Assembly (NCBI GenBank): GCA_023382975.1
Contig: JAHDXO010000045.1
Span: 24,441-88,440 of the forward strand
Direction of reading: 5' to 3'
From: Pirellulaceae bacterium
GTDB taxonomy: Bacteria > Planctomycetota > Planctomycetia > Pirellulales > Pirellulaceae
DNA: 64,000 nt
Shown: in pieces, positions 51,634 to 62,300 of the stretch
Layout of the letters: every line of letters begins with the position of its first letter
Position numbering within the stretch: position 1 is the stretch's first letter
Position numbers and translations under genes: made by a program
Notes under the pieces: generated by a model
Told to the model about the DNA's origin: nothing
The model's input: the letters and a program-made list of their open reading frames with translations, nothing else
Database searches by the model: none

Positions 51634-53649
51634 TCAGTGGGCCTCGTCCGGGTTCAATTCGTAGCGGCGGATCTTCCGGTCAAGCGTCGAACGCTCGATC
51701 CCCAGGATGGCAGCCGTACGGCTCTTGTTCCAATGCTCGGCTTTCAATGTGGCGAGAATCTGCCGTTTCTCCATGTCGGCCAGCGTCATCGGCTCGAACG
51801 TCTCGGGCGGAGCCGCCAGTTCCCCGGATTCGCTCGATGGAGCCAGATTGGAAAGCATCAGGTCGTCGGCATCGAGCCGGTCGTTGCGGGCGAGGACCAC
51901 CGCGCGTTCGATGACGTTCTTCAGTTCGCGGACGTTGCCCGGCCAGCGGTATTTCTGCATCCGTTCGATCGCCGCGGGCGTGAAGCCGCGGATCCGCTTG
52001 CCCGTCTCGTCGTTGAACCGATCGAGGAAGTGGGCGGCCAGCAGGACCACGTCTTCGGCCCGCTTGCGCAGCGGCGGCACGAGGATCTCGACGACGTGCA
52101 GCCGGAAGTACAGGTCCCGGCGGAACTTGCCTTCGGCCACGTCCTTTTCCAACTCGCGATTTGTTGCGGCGATCACGCGGACATCGACGCGGATGGCTTG
52201 GTTGCCGCCGACTCGCTCGAACGGATGACCTTCCAGGGCGCGGAGGAACTTGGCCTGGATCGAGGGGCTCATCTCGCCGATTTCGTCCATCATCAGCGTA
52301 CCGCGGTCGGCGGCTTCGAACTTGCCGATCTTGCGTTCGGTGGCCCCTGTGAACGCGCCCTTTTCGTGGCCGAACAGTTCGCTCTCCAGCAGCGTTTCCG
52401 AGAGGGCCGCGCAATTCAAGCACACGAACGGACCCTTGGCGCGCGGGCTGGAGAAATGGATCGCGCGGGCCACCAGTTCCTTGCCCACGCCACTCTCGCC
52501 GCGGATCAGCACCGTCGCCCGGCTCGGCGCCGCCTGAACGATCGACTGCTGGAGTTTCACCATCAGCGGACTGCCGCCGACAATCTCGCTCTCCGCGCCC
52601 AGACGCTGACGCAACTGAACGATCTCGTCCTGCGTCTGCGACAGGTTCTCGACCAATTCCTGCTGCCGGACCAGATTCTTCAAAGCCAGCGCCACGTTGT
52701 CCGCCACGGCCAAGGTGAATTCCAAATCGTCGGGATCCAGCATCGCGTCGGCGGTGGTCGAATACAGATGCACCAAGCCGACCACTCGCTTGTCCAGGCG
52801 GACCGGCGCGCAGATCACGCTGGTCGACTCGATTTCGCCCTTGCTGTCGCGCGTGCCCAGTTGGCTGTCGTCGGAGACGTTGCGCGCCAACACTGCCTCG
52901 CCTTCGCGCATCACCGTGCCAGCCAGAAAGCTGGACACGTGGTGGTACTTGGCCGGGGCCTGCGAACGCGAGGCAACGACGCGCAACTCGGATGCCGTCA
53001 GTTCGCCTTCCGCGTCGCGGGGACCGAGCAGGACGGCGCCGGAGCTGGCCCGAGTACCTTCGAAGAGACCCGCCAGCGCCACCTCGGCGACTTTCTTCAC
53101 GTCGCCCTGGTTGGCCAGTTGAAAGGCCAGTCGGCAGAGCTGCGCGGCGGCTTCGCCCAACCGGGGCGTCGCGGCCGTCCCCTTTTCGGCCGACAGGAAT
53201 TTCGTCTGCCCGCGGCGATGGGTGATCCGAGTCGGCTCGTACACCTCGAAATCCTCGCCATCGCTGGTTTCGGAAATCAGCGGCTCGTTGACCGTATCTT
53301 CGTTCAAATCGGCCAAGGCGAACTTCGAACTGGAATCCTCGAAAGCGTGCGACAGGTCATGCACGAACACCATTTGGCAGTTGGCAACACGGATCATGTC
53401 GCCCGGGGACAGCGGATGATCGCCTCGGATCACCTTGCCGGCAACGTTCGTGCCGTTGCGGCTCTCCAGGTCGCGGATCGTCCAACGGCCCTGTGCCAGA
53501 AAAATCTCGGCGTGGTAACGACTGCAACGGTCGTCCTTGATCACGATCTGGTTGGTCGAGGCGCGGCCGAGCGTCACGGTCCGACCCGGCGTCAGCCGAA
53601 ACACGTCGGACCACTTGTTGCCCTCGCGTATGACCAAATAGGCGAGCAT
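51634..53649 (-). CDS. FHA-GAF-AAA+-HTH sigma-54-dependent transcriptional activator
   Basis: This 671-residue bacterial enhancer-binding protein begins MLAYLVIREGNKWSDVFRLT. Residues 20-95 are an FHA phosphopeptide-binding domain (GRASTNQIVIKDDRCSRYHA, then SRNGTNVAG). A GAF-like sensor domain follows (about 150-310). The AAA+ ATPase (about 335-565) has the Walker A GESGVGKELVARAIH and the sigma-54-contacting GAFTGATERKIG, then DEIGEMSP. The C-terminus is a Fis-type helix-turn-helix (NKSRTAAILGIERSTLDRKI). The FHA domain implies control by a Ser/Thr kinase. It is followed within 15 bases by the DUF1570 gene, which it may regulate. Confidence 0.93.
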   Translation of the reverse strand: MLAYLVIREGNKWSDVFRLTPGRTVTLGRASTNQIVIKDDRCSRYHAEIFLAQGRWTIRDLESRNGTNVAGKVIRGDHPLSPGDMIRVANCQMVFVHDLSHAFEDSSSKFALADLNEDTVNEPLISETSDGEDFEVYEPTRITHRRGQTKFLSAEKGTAATPRLGEAAAQLCRLAFQLANQGDVKKVAEVALAGLFEGTRASSGAVLLGPRDAEGELTASELRVVASRSQAPAKYHHVSSFLAGTVMREGEAVLARNVSDDSQLGTRDSKGEIESTSVICAPVRLDKRVVGLVHLYSTTADAMLDPDDLEFTLAVADNVALALKNLVRQQELVENLSQTQDEIVQLRQRLGAESEIVGGSPLMVKLQQSIVQAAPSRATVLIRGESGVGKELVARAIHFSSPRAKGPFVCLNCAALSETLLESELFGHEKGAFTGATERKIGKFEAADRGTLMMDEIGEMSPSIQAKFLRALEGHPFERVGGNQAIRVDVRVIAATNRELEKDVAEGKFRRDLYFRLHVVEILVPPLRKRAEDVVLLAAHFLDRFNDETGKRIRGFTPAAIERMQKYRWPGNVRELKNVIERAVVLARNDRLDADDLMLSNLAPSSESGELAAPPETFEPMTLADMEKRQILATLKAEHWNKSRTAAILGIERSTLDRKIRRYELNPDEAH

Positions 53650-54002
53650 GTTCTCGATCCAAAATCGAAGCCAACCGAGGGGGGACAGCGGCGAGTTCCC
53701 CGTCCGATTAGCGGTTCCTACGGAATATTGCGTGCCCTCTGCAGACAATTTGCCGGCGCGCGGGTGCGTCAGACTGGACTCCCCCCAACTTATGCACTAT
53801 GTATTTTTATTGCAAGAAGCCGACGATCCAGCTAATCTAGAGATTACACGAAACGACCGACCAGTTCGATCATTCGACTTGGCGAAATCCGCCGGAATCC
53901 GCACCGCGGTTCGGATTCTGTTGCGATCAAGATACGTTAAGATACAGCGGCGCTCCGCTTCAGGGGCAGGGCGACGCCAAAATGTCAAAGGAGCCACCTG
54001 GG
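53650..54002. promoter_or_regulatory. Divergent control region with 24-bp palindrome
   Basis: This 353-base region lies between the activator start (53649) and the DUF1598 start (54003). A near-perfect palindrome, GAATCCGCACCG then CGGTTCGGATTC (53895-53918, 11 of 12 arm pairs), could be an operator. An AT-rich stretch near 53790-53810 (TATGTATTTTTATTGC) could hold a promoter. No gene is seen in it. Confidence 0.45.
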
Positions 54003-55367
54003 ATGACACATCAGATTTTCGCCCGCGCGACCGCCGTTCTGCTGGTCTTGACCGGCACTCTGTGTCTTTCGAACCGCCCCGCGTGCGCGCAGAACTTTGG
54101 GTTCAACAACCGATCGGTCGGCGGCGTGGCCGTGGATGCGGACGGTGTTCTGCGGCAGGTCACGGTGTCGGAGCGGAACGAGCAACTGCGGCAACTGCGG
54201 CAGGGAGTCGGGCAAGCCGCGGGCGAATTGAGCCTGCCGGCCGAGATGCGGAAAGTCTCGCTGCGAGGGCTGGAAGCGGCGCTCCAGGCCGCCGCCAACG
54301 ACCCGCAGGGCAAGGTGCCCGACGACGTCAGGTTCCTGGCCGGATTGCAGCGGATTCAGTACATCCTGGTGTATCCCGAGCAAAATGACATCGTGCTTGC
54401 CGGTCCGGGCGAGGGCTGGAAGATCGACGAGCAAGCCAACGTCGTCGGGGCGACGACCGGCCAGCCGGCGCTGCTGCTGGAGGACTTGCTGATCGCCTTC
54501 CGGACGGTCGAAGCGGCTCGTCGCGAAGGCATCAGCGTCTCGATCGATCCGACTCCCGAGGGGCGGCGGAACTTTGAACAGTTCATCAGCCGTCAAGCGA
54601 CCTTCACTCCCGCCGTCGTGCGCGGGATCGAACAATCGATGGGACCGCAGCAAGTGTCGTACACGGGGATTCCCGTCAACACGCACTTTGCCCGGGTGTT
54701 GGTGGCGGCTGACTACCGCATGAAGCGGCTGGCGATGCATCTGGACGAAGCGCCCATCGACGGACTGCCCAGCTTCCTGGACCTGCTGAACCAGAAACGC
54801 CGCACTCCGAACCACGCGATGCCGCGCTGGTGGCTGGCATGCAACTACGAACCACTGGTTCGCAGCGAAGACAAGCTGGTTTGGGAACTCCGCGGAACGG
54901 GCGTCAAGGCAATGACCGAAGAGGAATTCGTTCAGGCCGACGGCACGGTGGCCGGCACCGGACGCGAAGATCCAACGGCCAAGCAGTGGGCGGACAACAT
55001 GACGGCGAAATACGAGCAACTGGCCAAGAAAGATGCTGTGTTCGCCCAGTTGCGGAACGTGATGGATCTGTGCGTTGTCGCGGCGCTGATTCAACACGAG
55101 GATCTGTGCGGATTGGCGGGCGGCGCCGCGTTCCCGGCGCTGACCGGCCCGGTCGGCAGCAAGAGCCTGGAGACCTGGAACGCGCCGAAGTCCGTGCCGA
55201 CGCAATGTAGTTTTCTGCGGATCGGCCGCAACTACGTCATCACCGCGTCGGGCGGCGTGCAAATCGATTCGTGGGAAGTCGCCTCGCACAGCGAAGTGAA
55301 TCCGGCGATCGGCGCCACGCTCGAGAAAGCCGCCAAGCCCGACGGCAGCGCCTGGTGGTGGAACTAG
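54003..55367 (+). CDS. DUF1598 secreted planctomycete protein
   Basis: The ATG at 54003 has AAGGAG nine bases upstream; the frame is open from 53982. Residues 1-29 (ARATAVLLVLTGTLCLSNRP) are a signal peptide. The body matches the planctomycete family DUF1598: VGGVAVDADGVLRQVTVSER, then RKVSLRGLEAALQAAANDPQ, IDPTPEGRRNFEQF and a long C-terminal domain with PRWWLACNYEPLVRSEDKLV. No catalytic motif is visible. Length 454 residues. It is divergent from the FHA activator. Confidence 0.85.
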   Translation: MTHQIFARATAVLLVLTGTLCLSNRPACAQNFGFNNRSVGGVAVDADGVLRQVTVSERNEQLRQLRQGVGQAAGELSLPAEMRKVSLRGLEAALQAAANDPQGKVPDDVRFLAGLQRIQYILVYPEQNDIVLAGPGEGWKIDEQANVVGATTGQPALLLEDLLIAFRTVEAARREGISVSIDPTPEGRRNFEQFISRQATFTPAVVRGIEQSMGPQQVSYTGIPVNTHFARVLVAADYRMKRLAMHLDEAPIDGLPSFLDLLNQKRRTPNHAMPRWWLACNYEPLVRSEDKLVWELRGTGVKAMTEEEFVQADGTVAGTGREDPTAKQWADNMTAKYEQLAKKDAVFAQLRNVMDLCVVAALIQHEDLCGLAGGAAFPALTGPVGSKSLETWNAPKSVPTQCSFLRIGRNYVITASGGVQIDSWEVASHSEVNPAIGATLEKAAKPDGSAWWWN

Positions 55368-55403
55368 CGTCCAAGTCGGGATGCCCGCGGCTCGCCAGCT
55401 CCG

Positions 55404-55585
55404 GCGAGCGTGGTGGCGTCAGCCCCACGGCGATCCGGTCGCGCGCAGTACCCGGCACGAATAGCACCGGTGAGCTAACGCTACACCGCTCGCCGAATGC
55501 AGGACTAATACCGCACCGGTGGGCTGACGCCACACCGCTCGCTGTTCCCACTGACCACTGACAACTGCCCACTGACAACTGCCTA
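55404..55585. repeat. Composite repeat region: GCACCGGTG...ACACCGCTCGC copies and CACTGACAACTGCC repeats
   Basis: Two 30-base direct copies at 55464-55493 and 55513-55542 (GCACCGGTGGGCTGACGCC then ACACCGCTCGC, with three differences) face an inverted partial copy at 55404-55430. A third element, CCACTGACCACTGACAACTG followed by CCCACTGACAACTGCC, lies at 55547-55585 and overlaps the stop of the PAS-type activator gene. Between convergent genes; no coding sequence. Confidence 0.78.
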
Positions 55586-58171
55586 CCTTGGTTTCGGCCT
55601 GCGCTGGATGCCCAGTTTTTTCATGCGGAAGCGGAGGGTACTGGGTTTCAGTCCCAGGCGTTCGGCGGCGTTGCCCGCGCCTTTGATCTTCCAGCCGCAA
55701 ACGTCCAGCACGGCGACGATGTGCGCGCGGTCGATGTCGGCCAGCGAGTCGGCATGGGCCGCCGCGACGGGCATGTGGTCGCGCGAGACGGCAAGCTTGG
55801 TTCCCGATGTCGATCTGGGGCCGGATCGGGGGGAGGCATCATGCAACGATTCGGCCAGCGCCAGCGTCCGGCCCGACGAGAGGATGATCGCCCGTTCGAT
55901 CACGTTCTCCAGTTCGCGGACGTTGCCCGGCCAATCGTACGCGATCAATCGATCCATGACTTCGCGCGGCACACTGTCGATCGTCTTTCCCAACCGGCGT
56001 TGTTTCGTCGAGATGAAATGCCAAACCAGCAGCGGAATGTCTTCGCGCCGCGCCCGCAGCGGGGGCAACTCGATCGGAAAGACGGACAGCCGGTAATACA
56101 GATCCAGACGGAAACTCCCCTCGCGCATCGCTTCGTGCAAATCCCGGTTGGTGGCGGCGATCAACCGCACGTCGGCGCGGATCGTCTGCGTGCTGCCGAT
56201 CCGCTCGAACTCGCCGTCCTGCAGCACCCGCAGCAACTTGGCTTGCAGATCCGGGTCCAGTTCGCCGATCTCGTCCAGAAACAGGGTGCCGCCATCGGCC
56301 AGTTCAAACCGGCCGATCTTGTCCATCAGCGCGCCCGTGAAAGCGCCTTTGACGTGGCCGAACAGTTCGCTTTCGATCAAGCTGCCGGGCAACGCGGCAC
56401 AGTTGACTTTCACCAGCGGCCGGTTTCGACGCGCGCTGCGGTCGTGGATCGCACGGGCCAGCAGTTCCTTGCCCGTTCCCGTCTCGCCCAGCAGCAGGAC
56501 GTTCGCCCCGGTCTCCGCCACCAGCGAGACCTTGTGCAGGGTGGCCCGCAACGTTTCGCTCTGGCCCACGATCTCCTCAAAATCGTGCTGGCTCTTGATC
56601 TCGTTCCGCAGGTAAACGTTCTCGTGTTCCAGCCGCTCTTTGAGCGTTTCAATCTCCGCTAAGGCCTTCGCCAACGCCTCCTCGGCCGCCTTCTGCCGAC
56701 TCACGTCCCGGTTGCTGACGCGGATGCCGAGGAACTGGCCTTGTGGATCCCGGATCGGCCGGCAAACATGACTCAGCCACACCACGCGTCCATCCGGACG
56801 TACAACGCGAAACTCCATCGCCCCCGCCTGGCATCCCTCGTGGCACTTCCAACAATGCTGATCCCAGAGATCCCGGTCATCGGGCAGCACCATCTCGCGC
56901 AGCAGCAGGGCATTCGTCATCAACTGGTCCTGGGTGTACCCGCTGATCGCTTCGCACGACGGCGACATGTAGCGGAATCGCTGTCCGGGATCTTGCCAAT
57001 ACTCCCAGTCGGAAGAAAAATCTGCCAGCGTGTGGTACATCAGCTCTGCTGCCCGCAAGTCTTCATCGGCCTGCCGATGCCAAAGCGCCTGCACGAAGAT
57101 CTCTCCCAGCAACCGCAGGCGAACCACGATATCGGCAGGCCACTGGCGCGGCGAGCGCAGGGCGGCCAGGCACAGCAGATACTGAGGCGTCCCCTGCTGC
57201 TCCAGCAGCGGGACGACGACCGCCGAGCAGATGCCGAAACGGCCGAAGGACTCCCGATCCGTCCTGGCCTGCGGCGGCAGATCCGCCACGTCCACGATCA
57301 ACGGCTCGCCGGAACGCAACCGGTCGTGGAGCCAAGGAAACAGCAGTCGCCCATCGGCATCCGTGGGACCCGCCGTCACACCGTCGGCTGCCGCCCAATG
57401 ACTGGGGTGGACGATGTACGAGGAATCTCGTTCGTATTTCAAGAATGCGATCTGTTCGACCTGGAAGAAACGTCGGATGCGGCCCAAGGCGTACGCGATC
57501 TCCGCGTTGACGTCGTCCGACGGATGCCCCACGAAGCGGGCCGAAATATCCGCCAACAGGGCCTCGAAACGAGCCCGCTCCTCCCGTTCTTCCTCGGCTC
57601 GCTTCCGCGCCGTGACGTCCTGAATCGTGCCCGCCAGACGCATCGGCTTGCCCGCCGCGTCCCACTGGGCCTGGCCGCGAGTCAGGAACCAGCGGTACTC
57701 GCCCGCTTTGGTCCGCAAGCGAAATTCGACTTCATGAGGCTCCTTCTCCGCCAGCGTCCGTTCCGTCGCGCGCCACAATGCCGGCGCGTCGTCTGGGTGC
57801 AGAACGCCCTTGAAGAAGTCGATCGTCTCAGGGACCTCCTCCCGCCGGTATCCCAGCAGCGCCAAGTAGCGGTTGGAATACAGCACGCGCCCCGTCGTCA
57901 GGTCCCACTCCCAGAGTCCGTCCAGCATGGCTGCTACCGCCAACGCGTGCCGCTGTTCGAGCTGTTCCCGCGAGCGGCGCAATTCCGTCTCGCCTCGCTC
58001 CCCCTGCGAGGCCAAGTCCAACGCGGCGTCGAGCGTCGGTTGGCAGATGGTTTCGTCCGATAACAAGTGCGTCGTCCCGTCTAGCGCCTCTAACTTGAAT
58101 GCAGCCGCCAACTTTTCGGTCGGAACCCCGCTAAGTCGCTCGTCAATACACGGAAAGGTGAACTCCGACAT
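55583..58171 (-). CDS. PAS-GAF-PAS-AAA+-Fis sigma-54-dependent regulator
   Basis: This 862-residue protein has an N-terminal coil, a PAS domain (about 60-190, GLWEWDLTTGRVLYSNRYLA, LRTKAGEYRWFLTRGQAQWD), a GAF-like domain (about 200-360), a second PAS (370-500, RFRYMSPSCEAISGYTQDQL) and an AAA+ domain (about 535-765). The AAA+ domain has Walker A LLGETGTGKELLARAIHD, the sigma-54 loop GAFTGALMDKIG and LFLDEIGELD. The C-terminus has a Fis-type HTH (NAAERLGLKPSTLRFRMKKL). The PAS domains suggest it senses redox, light or a ligand. Its target genes are not obvious; it is divergent from the STAS gene. Confidence 0.92.
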   Translation of the reverse strand: MSEFTFPCIDERLSGVPTEKLAAAFKLEALDGTTHLLSDETICQPTLDAALDLASQGERGETELRRSREQLEQRHALAVAAMLDGLWEWDLTTGRVLYSNRYLALLGYRREEVPETIDFFKGVLHPDDAPALWRATERTLAEKEPHEVEFRLRTKAGEYRWFLTRGQAQWDAAGKPMRLAGTIQDVTARKRAEEEREERARFEALLADISARFVGHPSDDVNAEIAYALGRIRRFFQVEQIAFLKYERDSSYIVHPSHWAAADGVTAGPTDADGRLLFPWLHDRLRSGEPLIVDVADLPPQARTDRESFGRFGICSAVVVPLLEQQGTPQYLLCLAALRSPRQWPADIVVRLRLLGEIFVQALWHRQADEDLRAAELMYHTLADFSSDWEYWQDPGQRFRYMSPSCEAISGYTQDQLMTNALLLREMVLPDDRDLWDQHCWKCHEGCQAGAMEFRVVRPDGRVVWLSHVCRPIRDPQGQFLGIRVSNRDVSRQKAAEEALAKALAEIETLKERLEHENVYLRNEIKSQHDFEEIVGQSETLRATLHKVSLVAETGANVLLLGETGTGKELLARAIHDRSARRNRPLVKVNCAALPGSLIESELFGHVKGAFTGALMDKIGRFELADGGTLFLDEIGELDPDLQAKLLRVLQDGEFERIGSTQTIRADVRLIAATNRDLHEAMREGSFRLDLYYRLSVFPIELPPLRARREDIPLLVWHFISTKQRRLGKTIDSVPREVMDRLIAYDWPGNVRELENVIERAIILSSGRTLALAESLHDASPRSGPRSTSGTKLAVSRDHMPVAAAHADSLADIDRAHIVAVLDVCGWKIKGAGNAAERLGLKPSTLRFRMKKLGIQRRPKPR

Positions 58172-58436
58172 TCAACCGTCCCCATCGTCTGCTGCCAGCG
58201 AGTGCGGCTGTGGTCCGTCAAAACCATTCGAACATTCTTGCGATCGACGGGACAACGTCAAGGGGCAAGGGGCAATATTTGGCGCGTCAGGGCGATATCT
58301 TGCCCCCTTTCGCCCGGTCGTTGACTCGCGGCCAGAATTCGCCCGATCACAGATTCCCAGCGTTTTTCGGCCTGATCGCTCCGACATCGAGCAGATGTTT
58401 GCCGTGGCACATCAAGTGCATGTTCGAGGCGGCACT

Positions 58437-58733
58437 ATGGTAGTGCGAATCACCAAAATGAACGGATCAGGACAAACCGTGCTAAAAGTGGACGGGTTGC
58501 TCCAAGCGATGGATGTCGACTCCCTGCACAGCGAATGGGCGACGATTGCGGGACCGGCAGCGCTGGAGTTGTCCGAGCTTCGCTCGGCGGATTCCAGCGG
58601 GGTGGATGCGATCCACCGGCTGAAGGCGGAAGGGGCCGAGTTGCGGGGTGTATCCCCGTATCTAGAGCTACTGCTTAGCACCAGTCGAGAGAACGTCATT
58701 GGCGGGGACGCATTGCCGTGGAAGCAACGATGA
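58437..58733 (+). CDS. STAS-domain protein (anti-anti-sigma-like)
   Basis: This 98-residue protein (MVVRITKMNGSGQTVLKVDG, then LELSELRSADSSGVDAIHRL) is a lone STAS domain, with the SSGVDAI segment at the position of the phosphorylatable Ser. GAGG precedes the ATG by about eight bases. The frame is open far upstream, but the start fits the domain start. Like the zinc-ribbon STAS protein at 11.9 kb, no kinase or phosphatase partner is nearby. It is divergent from the PAS-type activator, 265 bases away. Confidence 0.8.
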   Translation: MVVRITKMNGSGQTVLKVDGLLQAMDVDSLHSEWATIAGPAALELSELRSADSSGVDAIHRLKAEGAELRGVSPYLELLLSTSRENVIGGDALPWKQR

Positions 58734-59364
58734 GATGAGGTTGTTGCTCGGCAAGGTTTGCAGAGACGGAGTGATCGGAAGAAGAGGAGCGGTTCGCTGC
58801 ACAGCGAACCGGGTGAGGGAGTATTGAGGAGGCTGTATCACGGCGGAATGGGTTGGGATGGTGCTCGGTCGCGCGAGACTTGGACAGATCGCATGCGGTG
58901 TGTCTCCAGGATTCGTTGCGCGCCTCGAAAGCCCCTCCACTTCTTGTGTGCCGCCGAATGGTCTGCTGCTTCAGAGACGTGTAACACGCTCAAGGAGGGC
59001 AGCAAATTGAAGTGCAACAATCGCCCCTGCCACGATCGGATTCCCCGCGAGATCAGGCCGGTTATCGGTCGGTTTTGGCGGGGGTATCTGCCCACCTCTT
59101 TTGTGGTCCGCTTGATCCGCAGCGGTTTGTCGTCGCCACTTCGCGGGCGATTCCACTGATCGATCTCACCTGGGGCAAGACGCCCGGGATACCAGAGCTT
59201 CAAGAAGGCTCGGAAGGCAGTGCGGCACGAGGCCGCAGTGACGGATCGCGGCAAGACGCCGCGTTTTCGATTGGCGGCTGAAGGTCGCCAGACGGATTTT
59301 TGGAACCAGAGAAGAAATACAAGCTATCAGCGTCGTTATCGACTTCGCACAGGAGGACTGACAG
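58734..59364. other. 631-base region without a gene, upstream of the giant surface protein
   Basis: No convincing ORF is visible on either strand. AGGAGG lies at 59351-59356, eight bases before the start of the giant gene. The 59160-59330 part reads like a long leader; I cannot assign a known riboswitch. Promoter elements are not clear. Confidence 0.5.
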
Positions 59365-62300
59365 ATGGTCGCCACATTCACACACCGTCAACGCACCCGT
59401 TCCAGCCGTCCGCGCCGCCGCGCGATCGAACATTCCGTCAAACGCCGCATGTTCCTGGAGAAGCTGGAAGACCGTCGCCTGTTGGCGGGATTGGACGAGT
59501 CAGTGATCAGGGGCCAGTGGGCAATCGTCAGTGGGCAGTCGGCCATGGTCAGTGGTCTTTTATCAACGGACAACGGACAACTTACAACTGCCCAACTTAC
59601 AACTGCCTACGGACAAGTGACGGCTGACCAAGCCCAGCTTCGTCGCGAGTTGGTGATTGTCGATGCGGCCACACCGAACTACCACCAACTGCTTCAGGAC
59701 GCGATCCAGAACCCGGATGGCACGCGACAGATCGAAGTTCTGCTGATCGAGTCGGAGGTGGACGGCGTCGTGGCGTTGGGGCAGATCCTGGCCCAGTATC
59801 GCGATCTGGATGCGGTCCACGTTATTTCGCACGGAGCGCCAGGGCAGGTCCATCTGGGCAACGCGGTGTTGTCCGCGGCCAATTTGGCTAAATACGCCGA
59901 TTCGATCCGCGGTTGGGCGGACGCCATGGCTCCCGAGGCCGACATTTTGTTCTATGGTTGCGATCTGGCAGGGGATGCTGCTGGCCAGTGGTTGGCAGAG
60001 CAGATCGCCGCACTGACCGGCACCGACGTAGCGGCCAGCACGGACGCTACGGGGCACGCGGACCTTGGAGGCAATTGGGATCTCGAGTATGCGATCGGGC
60101 TTGTCGAGACGCAAACGGTGGTGACATCCGCAGGACAGGCTTCTTGGCAGGAATTGCTCAACACTCCGACCGTCAACGGTTTGTTCTACGGCGACGGAGA
60201 TTTCCAGGACTACACGCTGTTCAACACCTCGATCGGCGGGAGCGGGCTCTACATCAACTTCGACGCCAATACCAACACGCTGTATGCGGCACTAGTCGTG
60301 AGCCGTACCGTCAATGACAACGTATTCGGAAACAGAGAGTATACGACGAACGCAGGCTGGAACCCGGCACATCCGGCAAATCGTCTGGTGGACAGCGAAT
60401 TTGCCGAGTTCACGCTAACGGTGGGCAGCACATCTTGGACATGGCGCCAGGGCTACGGCGACCAGCCGGGCACGAAGAACAACACGCAACCTACTTGGTT
60501 CTCCAGCCACCTGGCCGGGGCAGGTGCCGGTACGCCGCCGCCCGGTTACGTCTCGTCGAGTTCGTTCGTCGCGAATCTGAATACCTACGCAACGAATCCT
60601 TCTCCGGGCTGGAACATGAACGTCAACGGCTCGTCCATCAACAACTGGAAGTCCCCGTTCGAAGCCAGCGCTCCCGATGTCGTTATCGGCCTGGAGGGCT
60701 ATCCGGCGACCGGACCGATCACGTACAGCCCGACGTATCAATGGGAGTGGGCGATGGTTTATGAATGGTCGGTGGACTTGAGCGCCTTTGGCCCGCAGCC
60801 ACTTTACGTGCTGTCGGGTGCCTCGCATCACTCTCCGGCGAAAACCGGAGGCGAAGATGACACGTTTCCTCCTCCGCCCAACGGTGGAGTGCTGCTCGAC
60901 TTCGGCGACCTTCCCGGACCCTACCCCACGACTTCGGCAGCCAATGGCGCTCGTCACCAACTGGTGCCAAACGGTGCCTTCTTGGGCTCGGTGGCCCCGG
61001 ATAACGAGTTGAATGGCCAACCCCACCCTGAAGCTCTGGGGGACGACAACAACGGAGCCGACGACGAAGATGGAGTCCAACTGCTGACCCCGCTGATCCC
61101 CGGACAGACGGCCGTCTTGCGCATCACTGCGGGAACAGCCGGGTATTTCAGCGCCTTCCTCGATTTCGATGGGAACGGCACGCTCGATCCCGTGACCCTT
61201 GTTTCCGCCTCCGGACCGACGTCCTTGACATCGGGCGTCATCGGCGACTTGGCGCTGGCGCAAGGCGTTTACGACTTGACGATCCAGGTTCCCGCCAACG
61301 CCTCGGGCGAAATGCCAGCGCGGTTCCGCTTTACCAACGCGGCTGGTCAAGGCGGCAACAGCCCCACGGGCTTGGCCAGCACGGGCGAAGTCGAGGACTA
61401 CATCTTTCGCGGTTCGATTGGCGACCGGATTTGGCTGGACACCAACGGGAACGGCGTCCAGGATCCGGGCGAAGCGGGCATTGCCGGAGTGACGGTCACG
61501 CTCACATTGCCCGATAACTCCACGCTGACCACCGTCACCGATGCGGATGGGTACTACCTGTTCGACAATCTGCTTCCGGGCACGTATGCGGTAACCGTGG
61601 ACGCAGGTGCCGGCAGCCCCGTTGACAACTTGGCCAATACCGGTGACCCGGACGGTGGTGGCGACTCGATCAGCATCGTGACGTTGGCTGCCGGTGAACA
61701 GAATCTCCTTCAGGACTTCGGCTACGCGTACACCGATATCGCCGTCACGAAATCGTTCATGCTGTTCCAGGATCTCGACGGCAGCAACAACATCAGCGCG
61801 GGCGACAGCGTGCGGTTCATGATCATGGTGACGAACGTCTCCCAGGTCGACGCCACCAACGTGACGATCCGCGACTACGTTCCCGTCGGCTACGATCTCG
61901 GTTCCGTCGTCACGGTTCCGACAGGCACCGCAAACCTCGTGGATCGCACCATTACGTGGAGTCCTCTATCGCTGAACGCCGGCGCTTCAACGATCCTGTA
62001 TTACAATATTCCGATCGTGCAGATTCCTGGTTTCGATCCGACCGACACAGACGATATCGCCAAGTACGAGAACTTCGCGACGCTGGTCGATTCCACGCCT
62101 CAGGACAACAACCCGGCAAACGATTCGGACTTCACTCGCCCACTGATCGCTGACCTGGAGTTGACCAAGACGGTTTCCAACAGCACACCCAACGTGGGCG
62201 ACGTGGTGACGTTCCAAGTCTCGGTCTTTAATCGCGGCCCGGATACTGCGTACGGCGTCCGGATCGAAGACCGCATTCCATCCGGGTTCAGCAACGTGAA

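Noticed and set aside
58734..59364. Riboswitch or structured leader before the giant surface-protein gene
   Set aside because: I see no known riboswitch core; local stems are weak and could be chance in GC-rich DNA.
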